Assembly (NCBI GenBank): GCA_028023455.1
Contig: JAQFVV010000020.1
Coordinates: 12,192,385 to 12,256,384 of the forward strand
DNA from: Epiperipatus broadwayi
Taxonomy: Eukaryota; Onychophora; Udeonychophora; Euonychophora; Peripatidae
DNA: 64,000 nt
Direction: 5' to 3'
Shown: one piece after another, positions 22,481 through 34,299 of the stretch
How the letters are laid out: every line of letters begins with the position of its first letter
Numbering within the stretch: position 1 is the stretch's first letter
Translations under genes and position numbers: made by a program
The notes under the pieces: model-generated
The model's input: only the letters and a program-made list of their open reading frames with translations
Database searches by the model: none
What the model was told of the DNA's origin: nothing

Positions 22481-24300
22481 TATATAAAACATATACCAAT
22501 GTTTTTTTAAAAAAGCATTCTTAATTTAACATTTTTGCTATTGGTGGAACTTTAATGCTTTTTTCAAATCAGTGATTGTAGCGCCTCTATAACTGTTTTT
22601 CTACCTTTTATCACCCAGTAGATGACTTGTGTGATCAAGTCAAAACATCGGTATATTAATATTTAAATTTTTTAACATGGATGAACCTGAAAAATATCTT
22701 TTATATATGCAACCCATGAAAACCTTCGTATCAACATATATATATATTATCATAAAATAAGAATGCATAATGAAATGAATCCCTAAATCAACAATCTGTC
22801 TATCAATCAAAAAGTACTAAATAAAATAAAGCGCAGCAAACAGTTAGTATAAAATTGATTCTGTGAAAAAAAAAAAACTTGAAAAAACTTAAGAAGGATA
22901 AAATTCAATGAAACTACTGACATAGTAGTATAGCTGATAGAAAAAAAAACGGTTCTTGGAAGAAGAACCTACAAATATAAAGGATTGGCTTTACAAAAAA
23001 AAAAAAAAAGGATTCTTTTGAATACTGTTAAAATTGTATTTTTCAAAATTATGAATCCAGGATAAAAATAAAAAGTGATTCTATCATCTTGAAACATTAT
23101 ATGGAACAGTAAAGCATTGATAAGAACTAGATTTAAATTATTCTTTGTAAAATCTTCAATAATTATGAAATCTTTATTATTTTACTTAAGAAGTTATCAT
23201 TTTAAGTTATTGTATGTAACTAATAAGTAACTAATTTTTGTGCAGTATGTTTGTATATTTATAAAAATGTTAAGGAGGATAAAACCCTAAAATCAGTAGA
23301 AATTTGCATATTTTTGCATGCTATATATAAATGATTTATATATTTATATATGGATCTAAGATATTTTTGCACTTTAAATTTCTTTGTCATTTCCATAAAT
23401 TATAGTAATATTTATATTTTTATTCCATTTTTAATCTAGTTGCATGATATATATTTAACTAATGTCTATGATATGAGTCATTTGATGTAAGTCTCAAATT
23501 GCCTCAAATTATGCTAGAACCAAAGGTACATTAGTAGGGGCAAATATTTAAATAATAGTAAGGATAGCAAATCATTTTTTCAACTGTAGATAATAACAGA
23601 AAGCATAGAAGCATTCTTATCATTAGAATAATTAAGACTGAAATAAGGATAATTATGTCCAGAGAAATAAAACACTGTTTCATTAGTATTCCTTCATTGA
23701 GGTTAAACTTTGAGTAAACAAATTATGTAAATTAATATTGACAGATGATTATAGCAATGATCTAGTTACTGATCCATGATATGTTGGATGAATTAAAGTT
23801 CTGTTACCTTGCTTAAAGAGGAACTTTTACAATAGCATGTTTCTATTTTTCATCTGGTATGTAATGCATATTAGCATATTGATAAGGAAAACGTTTTCAT
23901 TTTTTCATGCAGAACATAATAATGACCAATAGAAGACCACCAAATCATTTAGGATAAATTATCCAGTGCTCATAAGATCCAGACATTTTAAATCAAAGAA
24001 TTAATAATATTTAAACAGTAACATATGTATGCAAAAGAGTGAATGGTTAAATGGAGGATATTGCTAAAGATAGTAGATTTTAAAAAGCACATGTGATAAA
24101 ATAGAATGGTGCAGAAAGTTTAATTAAGACAGCTTAAGGTAAGACAAAATAGAATAAATATATCCAAAATAATATAAAACAGGATTTCAAGGAACAAAGT
24201 TAATGATGATTTCATTTTTATGATTAAGATATAAAGAAAATAATTTATAAAAATTTTGAACTAGAAAAAATATGTGAATACAAATGATCACATAATCTAA
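22481..24300. other. AT-rich DNA, no gene seen
   Basis: Poly(A) runs near 22870 and 22999, otherwise no supported feature. Confidence 0.45.
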
Positions 24301-25260
24301 AGAAAGAATGGAAAACCAAACTTCACAAAATTCACAGGGGGAATAACCAACATCCACAACAGTCAGAGTAATAAGGAAATTAATCCAGGAATGATAAATT
24401 CAAAACATCCAAGGAAAGTTAGATAAACAAGTTTAATAAATAAAGGATGACACCAATAAAAAGGTGAATGAAAGTAACAAAAGCATTCAAGAAAAGATAG
24501 ATATCAATATAAAGATGGGTGAAAATAATAAAAATTTCCAAGACAAGATAGATGAAATACTTAAAAGCATGAAAGAAATAAAGGATGTCATTAGTAAAAA
24601 ATGGATAACAACACCAGAAAAATTGGAACGATCCAAAAAAAATATGAATGATTGTAATAGAAATATGGGAAATATTAACATTTCAAAGATTTATGTGATT
24701 AAAAAGCAAAAGTATTAAAGGCATTAATAAAAAAAAACAAATGAAGGAAAGCTGTCAAAAAGTGGGAAAAAATCATTTAAATTATGAAGAAGATGGAGAT
24801 GAACAAAGAGAATTAAGGAAAATATAGAGAATATTGTGAAACAAGTTCAAAAATTAAAAGAAACAATAAAAATATTCCCAAACCCTCAGGGAAATCAGAT
24901 GGTTATTTTATTAATAGAATAAGTTGTTAAAGAAATTGATAGAAGAGTAAAAAGAACGCAAATAAAAAAAAATGAATGAAAGAAATGTAAGAAAAAAGAA
25001 AGTGAAAGAAGAATGTAATGAAGCCATTAAGTGAGAAGTAAAAATCTACATATCTAATAATGAGAACCTAAGAAAAGATTATAAATATAATAGTTAAATT
25101 AAAAACAGAGCAAAAAGTACAAAATGAAAAATTTGACCAGTCTCATGAAATAATTACAGAAATCTAGAGAATTGAGTAACACAAATCTGTGTTCAAGTAC
25201 AAATCATCAAGATAAGTCCTAGAATCATCAACCAGTTTTTAAAATTAGAAACATAGATTA
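24301..25260 (+). other. Purine-rich, coding-like remnant with a coiled-coil frame
   Basis: The plus strand is strongly A/G-rich. Frame 24464-24718 encodes 84 residues in a heptad-like pattern (for example EKIDINIK, DKIDEILKSMKEIKD), and the same style continues both ways across stops. This looks like the coiled-coil part of an old retroelement ORF1 or gag-like protein. There is no zinc knuckle or catalytic motif, so I cannot assign it. Confidence 0.3.
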
Positions 25261-28200
25261 TAGTCTCAAGAGTCATCATTAGAATATTTAAATAACTTGA
25301 AGAAGTGTAAATTACATATGAAAAAAAAAAAAGTTAGCCATAGCATATATCTATATGAAAATGACATCACAAGAAGGGATTTTTTGTTTAATAGCCAAAT
25401 AATTTTCTGGAGATTTATTGCATAGTTACTGAACTGAGAATCAAACATCCCAGTAGTGTAAAAGAGGTGAAACTCTCATATCATTCTTTCATAAAAATTA
25501 CCAAGTTTTTCAACATGCTCACCATTAGAAAAATAAATAATAAGGACAGTGAGATATAACCTGTCTAATTAGATAGTGTAAATACAAATCAGAGAGCAAG
25601 TAATCAAATTTTTACATGCTATTGACTTTAAAAGTTTATCATATGAAGGTAAAGACAGAGGCTTCATTTCACACCAAAAGAAAAGCTAATTTAAGAATGA
25701 TGAAAGGCTATTAAGAGAAATGGATCTGAAAACAAAAAAAAAATAGTATAAACTCAGGAAGTCCAGAAACATCAAAAAAAATTTTGAAAATAGTAAAACT
25801 GATCTGTCAATAGAAAACTTCAGGAGCCAATAATGAGTTAAATTTAATCATTTTATATTGACCCCACTTCATCTAAGAACAGTAAAGGAATACCTATACA
25901 TATCAGGCTAAATTCAAGTTAAAATTCATTAATTAGAGTGCAAACCCAAATCTTTTATTTTCGATGACTTCATCTGTAAGTTTATTTATAAGTATGGATC
26001 TAGAATGTTATTTGAATTGTAAAAAAAACCCATTTAATCATAACATTTAAACTAAAGAGTGATAAATTGGACTGGCAAAATTAGAATATGAAAGAAATTA
26101 AGTAATAAAAAACACAAATGGGGCTAAGGTTCTGAATTATTTGGAGGCCCTAGATATAATAAGGCAACATTTAAAGTAAAATCCAAACTTAGTCTAAAAA
26201 AAGAAAAACATTATGTAGATTAATTCATCACTCCCAAGTGTTGAAAAAATCTTAATGCAAAAAGTAAGAAAAACTTTTTATAAAGTTGAGGTTAGTCTAT
26301 TTATGTGACAAGTACTTTCCTAAGATCAGATATGTGACTGAGAGATCCCATGATTTATAAAATCAGAAGTGAAGAATGGAGTGAAATATGTGTGGATTTT
26401 TTATTAGATTTAAAGAAAAGCTGAATGTTAAGATTTAATGATGTTTATAATATGATTGATTATTGAAAGATGGAAGCCTGTGAATCCAAGTTTATCATGT
26501 AGAGAGATTATTGATTTACAATCATTATGCATATGCTTTTTAATAGTGGAATCAGAGGTTAACTCCCTGGTTTTATTTACTTCAATTTCCCCAAATCACG
26601 GCTTACATTGTTGCTATCTTCAAGGAAATGATTACCAAATCATTTATTTATTATGTATATTTGTCTTACACCATATAACTAATCCATGATGTGTAGCACT
26701 ATGTGTGCATGACTGTATTTATAATATCACAGCTCAAAATATGCAATAGTATTGATTGATGAAATAAGAGCAGAGTAACACTTAAGGATTCAAAATTATA
26801 AGATAAATTGGCAATATGGTGCTATTATTTACAATAGAATTTCATATCTGGAAATGCACGTAATATTGCTATACCAATAGAGTTTAATAAACACCTGTAA
26901 AGTTATAATAATTTAGTACAAAATTCAAAACTATTGTGCATAAATGGCAAACATATAAATAAAGATACAATAAAAAACAAATGACGTCCAGGATGAAAAT
27001 AAAAAAATCTGTCAGAGTACAGGAGAGCTATTACTCATTTATTAGTTTTGAATCCTTTTGATGTCAAAACTAGAACTAAAATAATACTAATTTATTAATT
27101 TAAAGAAAAATATCAAGGTTTGCCAATGCAAACTGGTTGGTAGAATTTTTGCTCACGGGCCTAAGACTGCTCACAAGAGATGTGTATTTTTCATAGTTTG
27201 TTTATATGTTTATGAATATTTTTGCAAATATTTATTTTTTACAAGATTATTTGTGATTAAATTCAGATGTTATTGGAATGTATTTGTTTTCAGAAGAAAA
27301 ATTAAAAAATAAATAAATTTAATATTGTAAGGTAAGAAATTTATGGTTGCTGATAAAAACGTCTTCTTAATGACTGTAACCATTATCTTTTGTCATTTTA
27401 AAAAATAATTGTAAGTGGAATTTTAAAACAATAAAATTTAATTCTTAAAATATTTTCATTGGAAATCTTAGCAATAAACTCAAGAATAAAAAGGTCTTGT
27501 TTTGATTACATAATTCAGTTTGTTAGCTTTTTTTTTATATTTGTAAAATTGAAATATTTAAGAATAATTTTTATTTATAAACTTATATTTCTAAATATAA
27601 TTTGACATTTGTAGAAGTGTAATAAAAAATTAAAGTTAACTTGTTTAAAATCAAAAGTTGAAAATTTAATTTGAATGGCTTCTAAGGCTGTCAAAACATA
27701 CAAAATTATGAAAAGGTTAATTAAATATATCATAGTACAGATTAAGTACTCTTTTTGAACAATGAATAGAAATAGATTTTTATTAATGCTAGAGTTAATG
27801 TTTGAAATAATATGTCAGTATTAATATATACAGTGGAGCCATGAACTATGTTATATTTTGCTCTAAGCCCTTCCCCTCACATTCAACATATATAACATGT
27901 AATAGCTCATCTTTTATTGACTAAATATTGATTAGAATATGTATTGTTTATTGAACTACAAGTGTGTAGTACTTTTCAACACATATATATATATAACACA
28001 GATGTTTTATATATATAACAAAATCAGTATAATAATAATAATATAGTTATTAATACAGTTTATTACTACAAAAAAAAAGCGAAAGCTATTTGCTGCATGC
28101 ATATGTTTCAAATTATGTATTAAAAAATCAATTTAAATTTAAATCTAAAGCTAGAATAGGTATTAAATATTATATTTATAACACTTTAAATAAAAATTAC

Positions 28201-28550
28201 TTATATACTTAGCTCATTTTGTAGCTGATATTCAGTAATGGTATCCATTTGAAAGCTTTTTCTTTCTCATATAACTGTGTTTCTATTGTTGCAATGAGTT
28301 TTATATATATATAAACAAAAACAGCGATAGTCTGTTTTTGAGTAAAGTATAACTAAAGTTTTAAAAAATTACATAAATATTTTCATGTAAATGTTTTATG
28401 TGATAGACTTAGGAATCTGAGAATCACGTGACATGCTGTGGCAATACCTACAAAGTATTTCATTTATCACCCCAATAGGAAATAAAACAAAATCAAAAGT
28501 TTTACACACAAATGCAAAAAAAAAAAAAAGAATATCTTTTTGTTATATAG
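25261..28550. other. Long stretch with no supported gene
   Basis: AT-rich and partly purine-rich DNA. A 77-residue plus frame at 26456-26689 shows no domain. No RNA gene, TSD pair or inverted repeat was found by eye. Confidence 0.4.
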
Positions 28551-28880
28551 TGTATATGAGCACAGACTTTCACACCACCCACCACTCTATCTCATAACAC
28601 TGATACACTTGAACACTTATTGGTTGAAAAGATAAATAATCACCAATACATGTATTTCATGCTAAACCAGCAATCATCAGTTGGTCCAGATTACCATCTC
28701 TACACATATATGCTATAAGTGCTCAGATATATATTAAGATAGCCAATCTTCATACTTCAATAGACAGGCTTCAATCCACTCCACACTCCAACTCTTCAAC
28801 CGTCTATCCAATTGAAAATCTGATGATGGAACGCTCAAAGGCCACCCTAAGGCTGAGATTCTTGTCACACCCATGATGAC
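28551..28880 (-). mobile_element. Family C repeat, copy 2
   Basis: Nearly collinear with the 7.2 kb copy, from a GAGCACAGACTTTCAC end at the left to TGTCACACCCATGATG at the right. On the minus strand it begins near ATGGGTGTGAC, as copy 1 does, supporting a fixed 5' end. It contains the hammerhead at 28643-28684. Confidence 0.8.
28643..28684 (-). ncRNA. Hammerhead-ribozyme-like motif, family C, intact core
   Basis: Minus strand: CCAA, CTGATGA, stem-loop II (TTGCTG, GTT, TAGCAT), GAA, stem III ATACATGT (three pairs, one wobble), cleavage base A, TTGG. Stem I is perfect. Confidence 0.7.
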
Positions 28881-28964
28881 CTAAGGTCAATCTAACTCCT
28901 CATATACAGGACATAGTCCATTTAATACATATACAAGGGATGGGCCGGCATATCTACTATGTAA

Positions 28965-29002
28965 TAACTGAAACACAGGCAAACAAGCCTGTGTTTCAGT
29001 TA
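28965..29002. repeat. Perfect 16-bp inverted repeat hairpin
   Basis: TAACTGAAACACAGGC (28965-28980), a six-base loop AAACAA, then the exact complement ending at 29002. The related string GCCTGCGTTTCAGTTA ends the family C copy at 55072-55214, so this may be two family C ends meeting head to head. Confidence 0.75.
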
Positions 29003-29395
29003 AAACTTTTTTGTTATAAGTATGACAAAAAAATAAGGGCAAAGAAAATCAGTTTTTAAGATATTTCTGATATGAAAATAAAAGAAAAATTTAACTCTTA
29101 ATTATAAGAGTTAAAAAGAAGAAGAGATGATTGACATTTTAAAAATAAAACAATGAAAACATCATATGAAATTTAGAAAACAATTATCTTTGTGAAAAAA
29201 TGTTGCATCATATCAGGACTTATCAATAATAAATGCAAACCAAATTTAAAAAATGATGGGTAAGAAAAACATGTATTTTTATAATACTGATTTTGAAACA
29301 AAAACAGAAGAAAGATACAAGAAACAACGCTGTAAATAAAAGATAGATTATTTTTAAATTAATATTAATTTATCATAATATAAATAATACATTGT
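29003..29395. other. No gene seen
   Basis: A-rich DNA without supported features. Confidence 0.4.
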
Positions 29396-29397
29396 AC

Positions 29398-29880
29398 AGG
29401 CTTAAACCTGCATTTGTATATGTAATATATTCGGGGTCTGAACTCAGACTTTCACACAACCCACAACTCTCAGTGCCATCTCATATTGCTGACCCACCTG
29501 ATCACACACATGTTGAAAAGATAAATAATCACCAATATATGTATTTCATGCTAAACCAGCTAACAAGGGCTTTGAACATTCCATCATCAGATTTTCAATG
29601 AAATGGAAGGCTAAAGAGTTGTGAGTTGGAATAGTTTGAAGCCTGTCCATTAAAGTATAAAGATTGGCTATCTTAATATAAAGCTGAGCCCTGATTATAT
29701 ATATATGTGAGGATAGTAATCTAGACCAACTGACGATTGCTGGTTTAGCATGAAATACGTATATTGGTGAATATTTATCTTTTCAACATGTGTGAGATCA
29801 GGTGGGTCAACAATATGAGATGGCACTGAGAGTAGTGGGTCATGTGAAAGTCTGAGTTCGAACCCTGCATATATTACATT
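29398..29880. mobile_element. Family C foldback element
   Basis: A minus-oriented partial unit (29398-29553) is followed by a longer plus-oriented unit (about 29570-29880). The outer ends are inverted: AACTCAGACTTTCACAC on the left, GTGAAAGTCTGAGTTCG on the right. The right unit carries the best hammerhead in the window (29726-29767). About 90 bases downstream comes a tRNA-like head with an A-box-like TGGCACTGAGAG (29821) and a B-box-like AGTTCGAACCC (29855-29865). The left unit is broken off before its ribozyme core. Confidence 0.75.
29726..29767 (+). ncRNA. Hammerhead-ribozyme-like motif, best specimen
   Basis: Plus strand: stem I CCAA, core CTGACGA (fits CTGANGA), stem-loop II of 15 nt (TTGCTG, GTT, TAGCAT), GAA, stem III ATACGTAT (fully self-complementary, four pairs possible between two molecules), cleavage base A, TTGG. 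Every conserved hammerhead base is present and stem I pairs perfectly. The T/T at the base of stem II is the only flaw. Predicted cut after A29763. Confidence 0.75.
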
Positions 29881-30017
29881 ATAAGTAATGAAAATTTTAA
29901 AAGTAAGAAAAGTATTTATTTTACATTTGTATTACTGATCTATTGTGCTATTATAATTTAATATTAAATAGAACTACTATGCTTCTTTATAGTTATATGC
30001 ACTCATGATGAAAAAAG

Positions 30018-30156
30018 ACTGTACCTCATCTAAGTCAAGCGTTGGTGGCCGAGTGGTCAGCACAGCTGCCTTAAAAGCAGTTGTTGCGGGTTCACTTCCT
30101 GGCCGATGCTTTGACACTCGAAAAAAAACCAAAAAAACCCACTGTAACTCATCTAA
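30018..30156 (+). mobile_element. tRNA-Leu-like SINE, copy 2, with 16-bp TSD
   Basis: The element is 30034-30140, between ACTGTACCTCATCTAA (30018-30033) and a copy with one mismatch (30141-30156). The tRNA-like part is 30039-30109: acceptor GCGTTGG/CCGATGC, A box TGGCCGAGTGG, an anticodon-like loop CTTAAAA reading TAA (leucine), and B box GGTTCACTTCC. The tail is A-rich. The variable arm is too short for a genuine leucine tRNA, so this is a SINE. Confidence 0.9.
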
Positions 30157-30326
30157 TGATATTTGCTTAATGATAGAGATCTGATTCTAAGTTTCCCTTT
30201 TTCAAAGTGTTACTGTATAATGTTTTTGATATTTTTTATTACTTATGAATTTATTTGTTTGTACGACTTTTTTGTTTTTGGCATTGTTAATTTTATTTAA
30301 AAAGTTTAATTTGAGATTTAAATTTT

Positions 30327-30350
30327 ATGCTAACCACTAGGCCACCAATG
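30327..30350 (-). repeat. SINE head fragment
   Basis: On the minus strand it reads GGTGGCCTAGTGGTTAGCAT, matching the D-arm and A-box part of the tRNA-like SINE. The rest of the head is absent. Confidence 0.55.
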
Positions 30351-30575
30351 TTCTTTATAAGAATAGAATGTAATAAAGCAAAAAATGCTGGTTTTGCATC
30401 ACAGCATTCTAAAAATAAAAATGTCTACATTTTGATAGTTTATTTTTACTGCAATAACTACTTGTTGTTTTTTTACTGTATAGTCTACTTTCAATCTTTT
30501 TATTCCCAACATATATTTTCCTTATACAAGCATGATTTGAAATCTTCGTTTTTTTTAATCAAACATTCTAGTCTC

Positions 30576-33175
30576 TTTTTGCATCACAGCAAAATTTCAC
30601 AAATACAGAAAAAATTATCTTCCTTAAAAATCTCTACAAAATCAAGCAAAAGTCCCTTGCAGAATATATATCCATCAGAAGAGCCAAATGTTTCTTGGCA
30701 CAACAACACTGCTGGATGAGAGACTACCTCAGATGGGCACTGGGATACAATAAAAAACAAATCACTCCCTTATCCATTAATACTAATGGAACCAATCTTA
30801 TTGGCTTTCCAATGATGCAGCACATCAGCAAACAATTCTTCCAATTAATGCAAAAAAGATGGAGCTCCTCCTATAAACAGCTGGTTGGATGCTGGTGACT
30901 CTGGTGAACATGGCATCATGGAAATCCAAATCAAAAAGAAGATAACATCTCTCCCTGACGATGTTCATCCTGGCCTTCATGGCATCCCAAATTTCCTTCT
31001 CAAACACCTCAATCAATTCACTGTGCCAATTATTAAAAAAATGATTGGTCACCTAGCCTCTGGCAACAGAAACATAACAGATCTTTATCCAGTGGCACTC
31101 GTGCCTTTTATTAAAAAAGCAAAACCACTAAACGACATTAACAGTATCCGGACAATTTCCATGACCCCATTGCTTATCAAGATAATTGAGTCAGTCATTA
31201 AAGATCAAATCCAAACTCAAATTCTTAGCCATATCTTGTCAAACAAATACAGAGAAAAGGGATCATCAACCTCACATGCTATGTCTATGTAACTGCACTG
31301 TTCAATTACATCAGAGGACATCGTAAATCAAAACCTATTGCTGTCCAGCTGGATGTTGTGGCAGTATTTGATTCGATCCAGATAAACATCCTCCTGGATA
31401 TTCTGTTGGAATGCGACATTCCAGCTGGGATTGTACAGATGGTCAGCAATCTGCTCAACAACAGAGAGATTTTTCTCTCTCTTGATGGCAAGATCACACC
31501 AGGCTTCAAGCCATACAAATCGATCCCTCAAGGATCTCTGCTCAGTGCCCTTTTCTTTACAGCATACATCAACCCTCTTCTGACAGATATAGAAAAAAAC
31601 CTCCCTGGAATTTTCCTTCCCTCTCTCAATAAAAACTTCAATGTATTTGCATATATAGATGACATCAAGGTTGCGCTTCCCACCATTAAATACCTTCCCC
31701 ATCTCACAAACATATTAAACAGAAATAGAGCGAAACTTGGCCTACAAATAAATTTTAACAAATCTTCCATCTGGAAGATAAGGTCTGGTAAACAAATTAA
31801 CTCTCCTTTTTCTGCAAAAACCCCAAAGATACCTAGGTTTCCCAATCTACAAAACTCCAACTGCAATGGGAAGAGAGATTCAAGATGCAATCCTCCATTC
31901 AACTGAAGCCATCACCACTTCACTCTCTAGAGTATACCTTTCATTATATGGAAAGATTGGCCTCTTCAACATGTTCATAATGCCAAAAATCTCATATTAT
32001 CTTCCATTCGTTAAAATGTCTAAACAGTTTCAAAATAAAATTAACCGATTATGCACCAAACTTCTCTGGAGAGGAAGTACAGTTGCTATTAGCTTGCGAG
32101 GTATCCAACTACCATGCAGGTTCAATGGACTGTCATTCCACTCAATACAAGCAATCATTTTACAGAAAACCCACAACACTCTACATAATCTGATCTTCTC
32201 CTGCAGATACTCTAACATTATTAAAAAAATTACACCAACAGATCGTCCTCCACCCTCTTCCAGTTCATGGATAGCATCCCTAATAGAACACCTACAACTT
32301 TATAACCCGATAATGCCCTTTAACCTTAACCAAAAAATCACCTTATGGGAAGCATACAATATAATCAACTATAATCAACAACCCACTAAAAACAGCCTAA
32401 AAGTAACCAACCAAAGACTCATTACACACTTCAAAAGATGGAGTCTGAACCCAAATTCCTTGACTTCATCATTAAAATAAATCTTAATGCGCTACCCATG
32501 AATTGGTTTCTTTATCACCGAAGAGGTTTTACTAGCATTGACCCTATATGTGGTCTGTGTGCTCATGAAGATGAAACCATAGACCATATTATACACCGGT
32601 GCCCAAGATTTAAAACTCTGAAAAATATAATTATAATCAATTCCAACATAAGACCTGATATGATTTTCTCACTTGAAAATGCCATTCATAATGGATTTTT
32701 TTCAATAATAAAGCTTTCTACCTTTGTCCTTTATTCCATATGGATAGTGAGATGCAAAAGTCTCATGGAATTACCCCCACCACAAATCATACCATTGTTC
32801 TATCAAACGCTCAAAAAAATCAAGAAACGTGACCAGCTCCTTGCCTCCAGTAAAGTCTTTGATGACACCTGGTCATTAACTGCTCTTTACTTTTCCTGAT
32901 TATCAACTCCCACCTACCCAGCATTATAGAATAGTCAATTATAAAAGAAAATATTCATGTTTATATTAAAAATGCTAATACCATTAAACTAGTTCTTAGA
33001 ATCTCTTCACTATACCTAACCACATAAGAGTATAACAATTGTGCTCTCATAACAAAATCTAGCCAGATGACATATAGAACATTATATAATCATATTATTG
33101 TACAATTTATTCATTTATTTATCCTTTATTAGTATGTAATCACTATTTATTGTTAATAAAATTTTTATTGAAATG
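30576..33175 (+). mobile_element. Non-LTR retrotransposon copy with 14-bp TSD
   Basis: AACATTCTAGTCTC at 30562-30575 and 33176-33189 frames a 2600-bp copy. The 5' part with any endonuclease is missing, so it is 5'-truncated. The 3' end is an AT-rich UTR of about 270 bases finishing in AATAAAATTTTTATTG. Base composition inside the coding part is clearly richer in C than the surroundings, a sign that the copy is younger than its neighbourhood or came from a differently composed source. Confidence 0.9.
30695..32899 (+). pseudogene. LINE reverse transcriptase with C-terminal zinc finger
   Basis: It copies LINE RNA at a nicked target. In order: an N-terminal palm approach (ITSLPDDVHPGLHGIP near 30940), a domain with AVFDSIQINILLDIL at about 31365, PQGSLLSALFF at about 31530, the catalytic AYIDD near 31655, YLGFPIYKT at about 31830, a thumb-like LYGKIGLFNMFIMPKISYY, then a C-terminal finger CGLCAHEDETIDHIIHRCP near 32555-32610. 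That finger (CxxC...H...C) is typical of several LINE lineages. Frameshifts lie near 31285, 31825 and 32450; otherwise long frames stay open. The YIDD in place of YADD is unusual but seen in some LINEs. The clade is uncertain. Confidence 0.85.
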
Positions 33176-33235
33176 AACATTCTAGTCTCAAATTCATAAG
33201 TAAGTATTCATGAAGCAAATATATATATATAAATC

Positions 33236-34298
33236 TTTTTTTTTCAAACTCATAAGCATATTTTTTTTAATTAAAAAAAAGCACTTCATTAAAGTTTAAT
33301 TCTATGAACGATTTAATTCATTAAGTTTCCACCTGTACTAAGAATCTAAAAAAATATCTATAGTTATTAGCTCTCAATTCATTATTGTTAATCTTCATTT
33401 TCCCCATTTTTAAAACAGGCAAAACTCTCTATACAGTAGTGCCATTCAGTGCAGGTCAGAGTAATCAATGGATTCCAGAAGGCTTGTGCATAAAATTCCT
33501 ATCTAGTGCCTACTCATCCAATATGCCACAAGACAGAAACTAGTCTGGGGATATTGGATGAGTAGGCACTAGATAGGGATTTTATGCTTTATGCACAAAC
33601 CTTCTGGCTTGCACTGAATGGCACTACTGTATGGGGAGTTTTGCCTGTTTTAATAACAGTTATGAACAAGCATAAGAAATGGTGATCATGTGATGTTTAG
33701 TGTTTTTCCTCATTTTTGAAAAGATATAGATAACTACTGTAGTATGTTTTTAGTTAGAATTTACTTTGTCCTATTTTTTTCAATTATTTTCATCTGACAC
33801 ATTTCCTGAGACTCTGAAGCATTGTTTTGAAAGCAGTCACATTGAAATCATTTCCATTTAATCTATAAAAAGTTTCTGTAAAACTGCTGTACAATATTTA
33901 TAAAGGGTGGCATAATCTTGTAGTATATACTTCTAAAAAGTTTTACTTTCCTGGAATCATAATGTTTAGTCTATTACCTTCAATTGCATTCTAATAAATA
34001 TTTATTAGAAGATGACAACATCCTGTTTCTATGTCAAAGATTTAAATACCATAAAATACTTATAGAGTCAAATATATTTTCATAATCTATAAATCCACAG
34101 CATATTACATATTCATATTTATTCATTTTTTTTATAACTTGAATATTTGTATGCAATCTTCTGTACTATAAGCACTTTTATATCCAGTTTGCCTTTTTTT
34201 TATTGGTTTGAGGCCAAAATTTTACTGAAGACAAGTTGTAACCATTTTAGTAAAAATTTTGTGTATAAGTGAAAGAATATTGAAAGTCCTGTAAGGGT
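33236..34298 (-). pseudogene. Decayed RTE fragment, minus strand, interrupted by family A
   Basis: Read on the minus strand it follows the RTE protein region equivalent to about 8224-9050 of the full copy (AFGRNN end, FADD region, KSGFSTVDH-like piece). There are many stops. The family A element 33412-33703 interrupts it. It lacks the GAT tail and abuts a plus-strand RTE fragment at about 34299. Confidence 0.75.
33398..33717 (+). mobile_element. Family A hairpin retroposon, 292 bp, with TSD
   Basis: The element is 33412-33703, between TTTTCCCCATTTTT (33398-33411) and a copy with one mismatch (33704-33717). It starts AAAACAGGCAAAACTCTC and ends GATGTTTAGTG. The hairpin loop still holds the second half of a hammerhead (GAAACTAGTCTGGGG at about 33535), but the CTGATGA core is deleted. 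It is inserted inside an older RTE fragment. Confidence 0.88.
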
Positions 34299-34299
34299 G

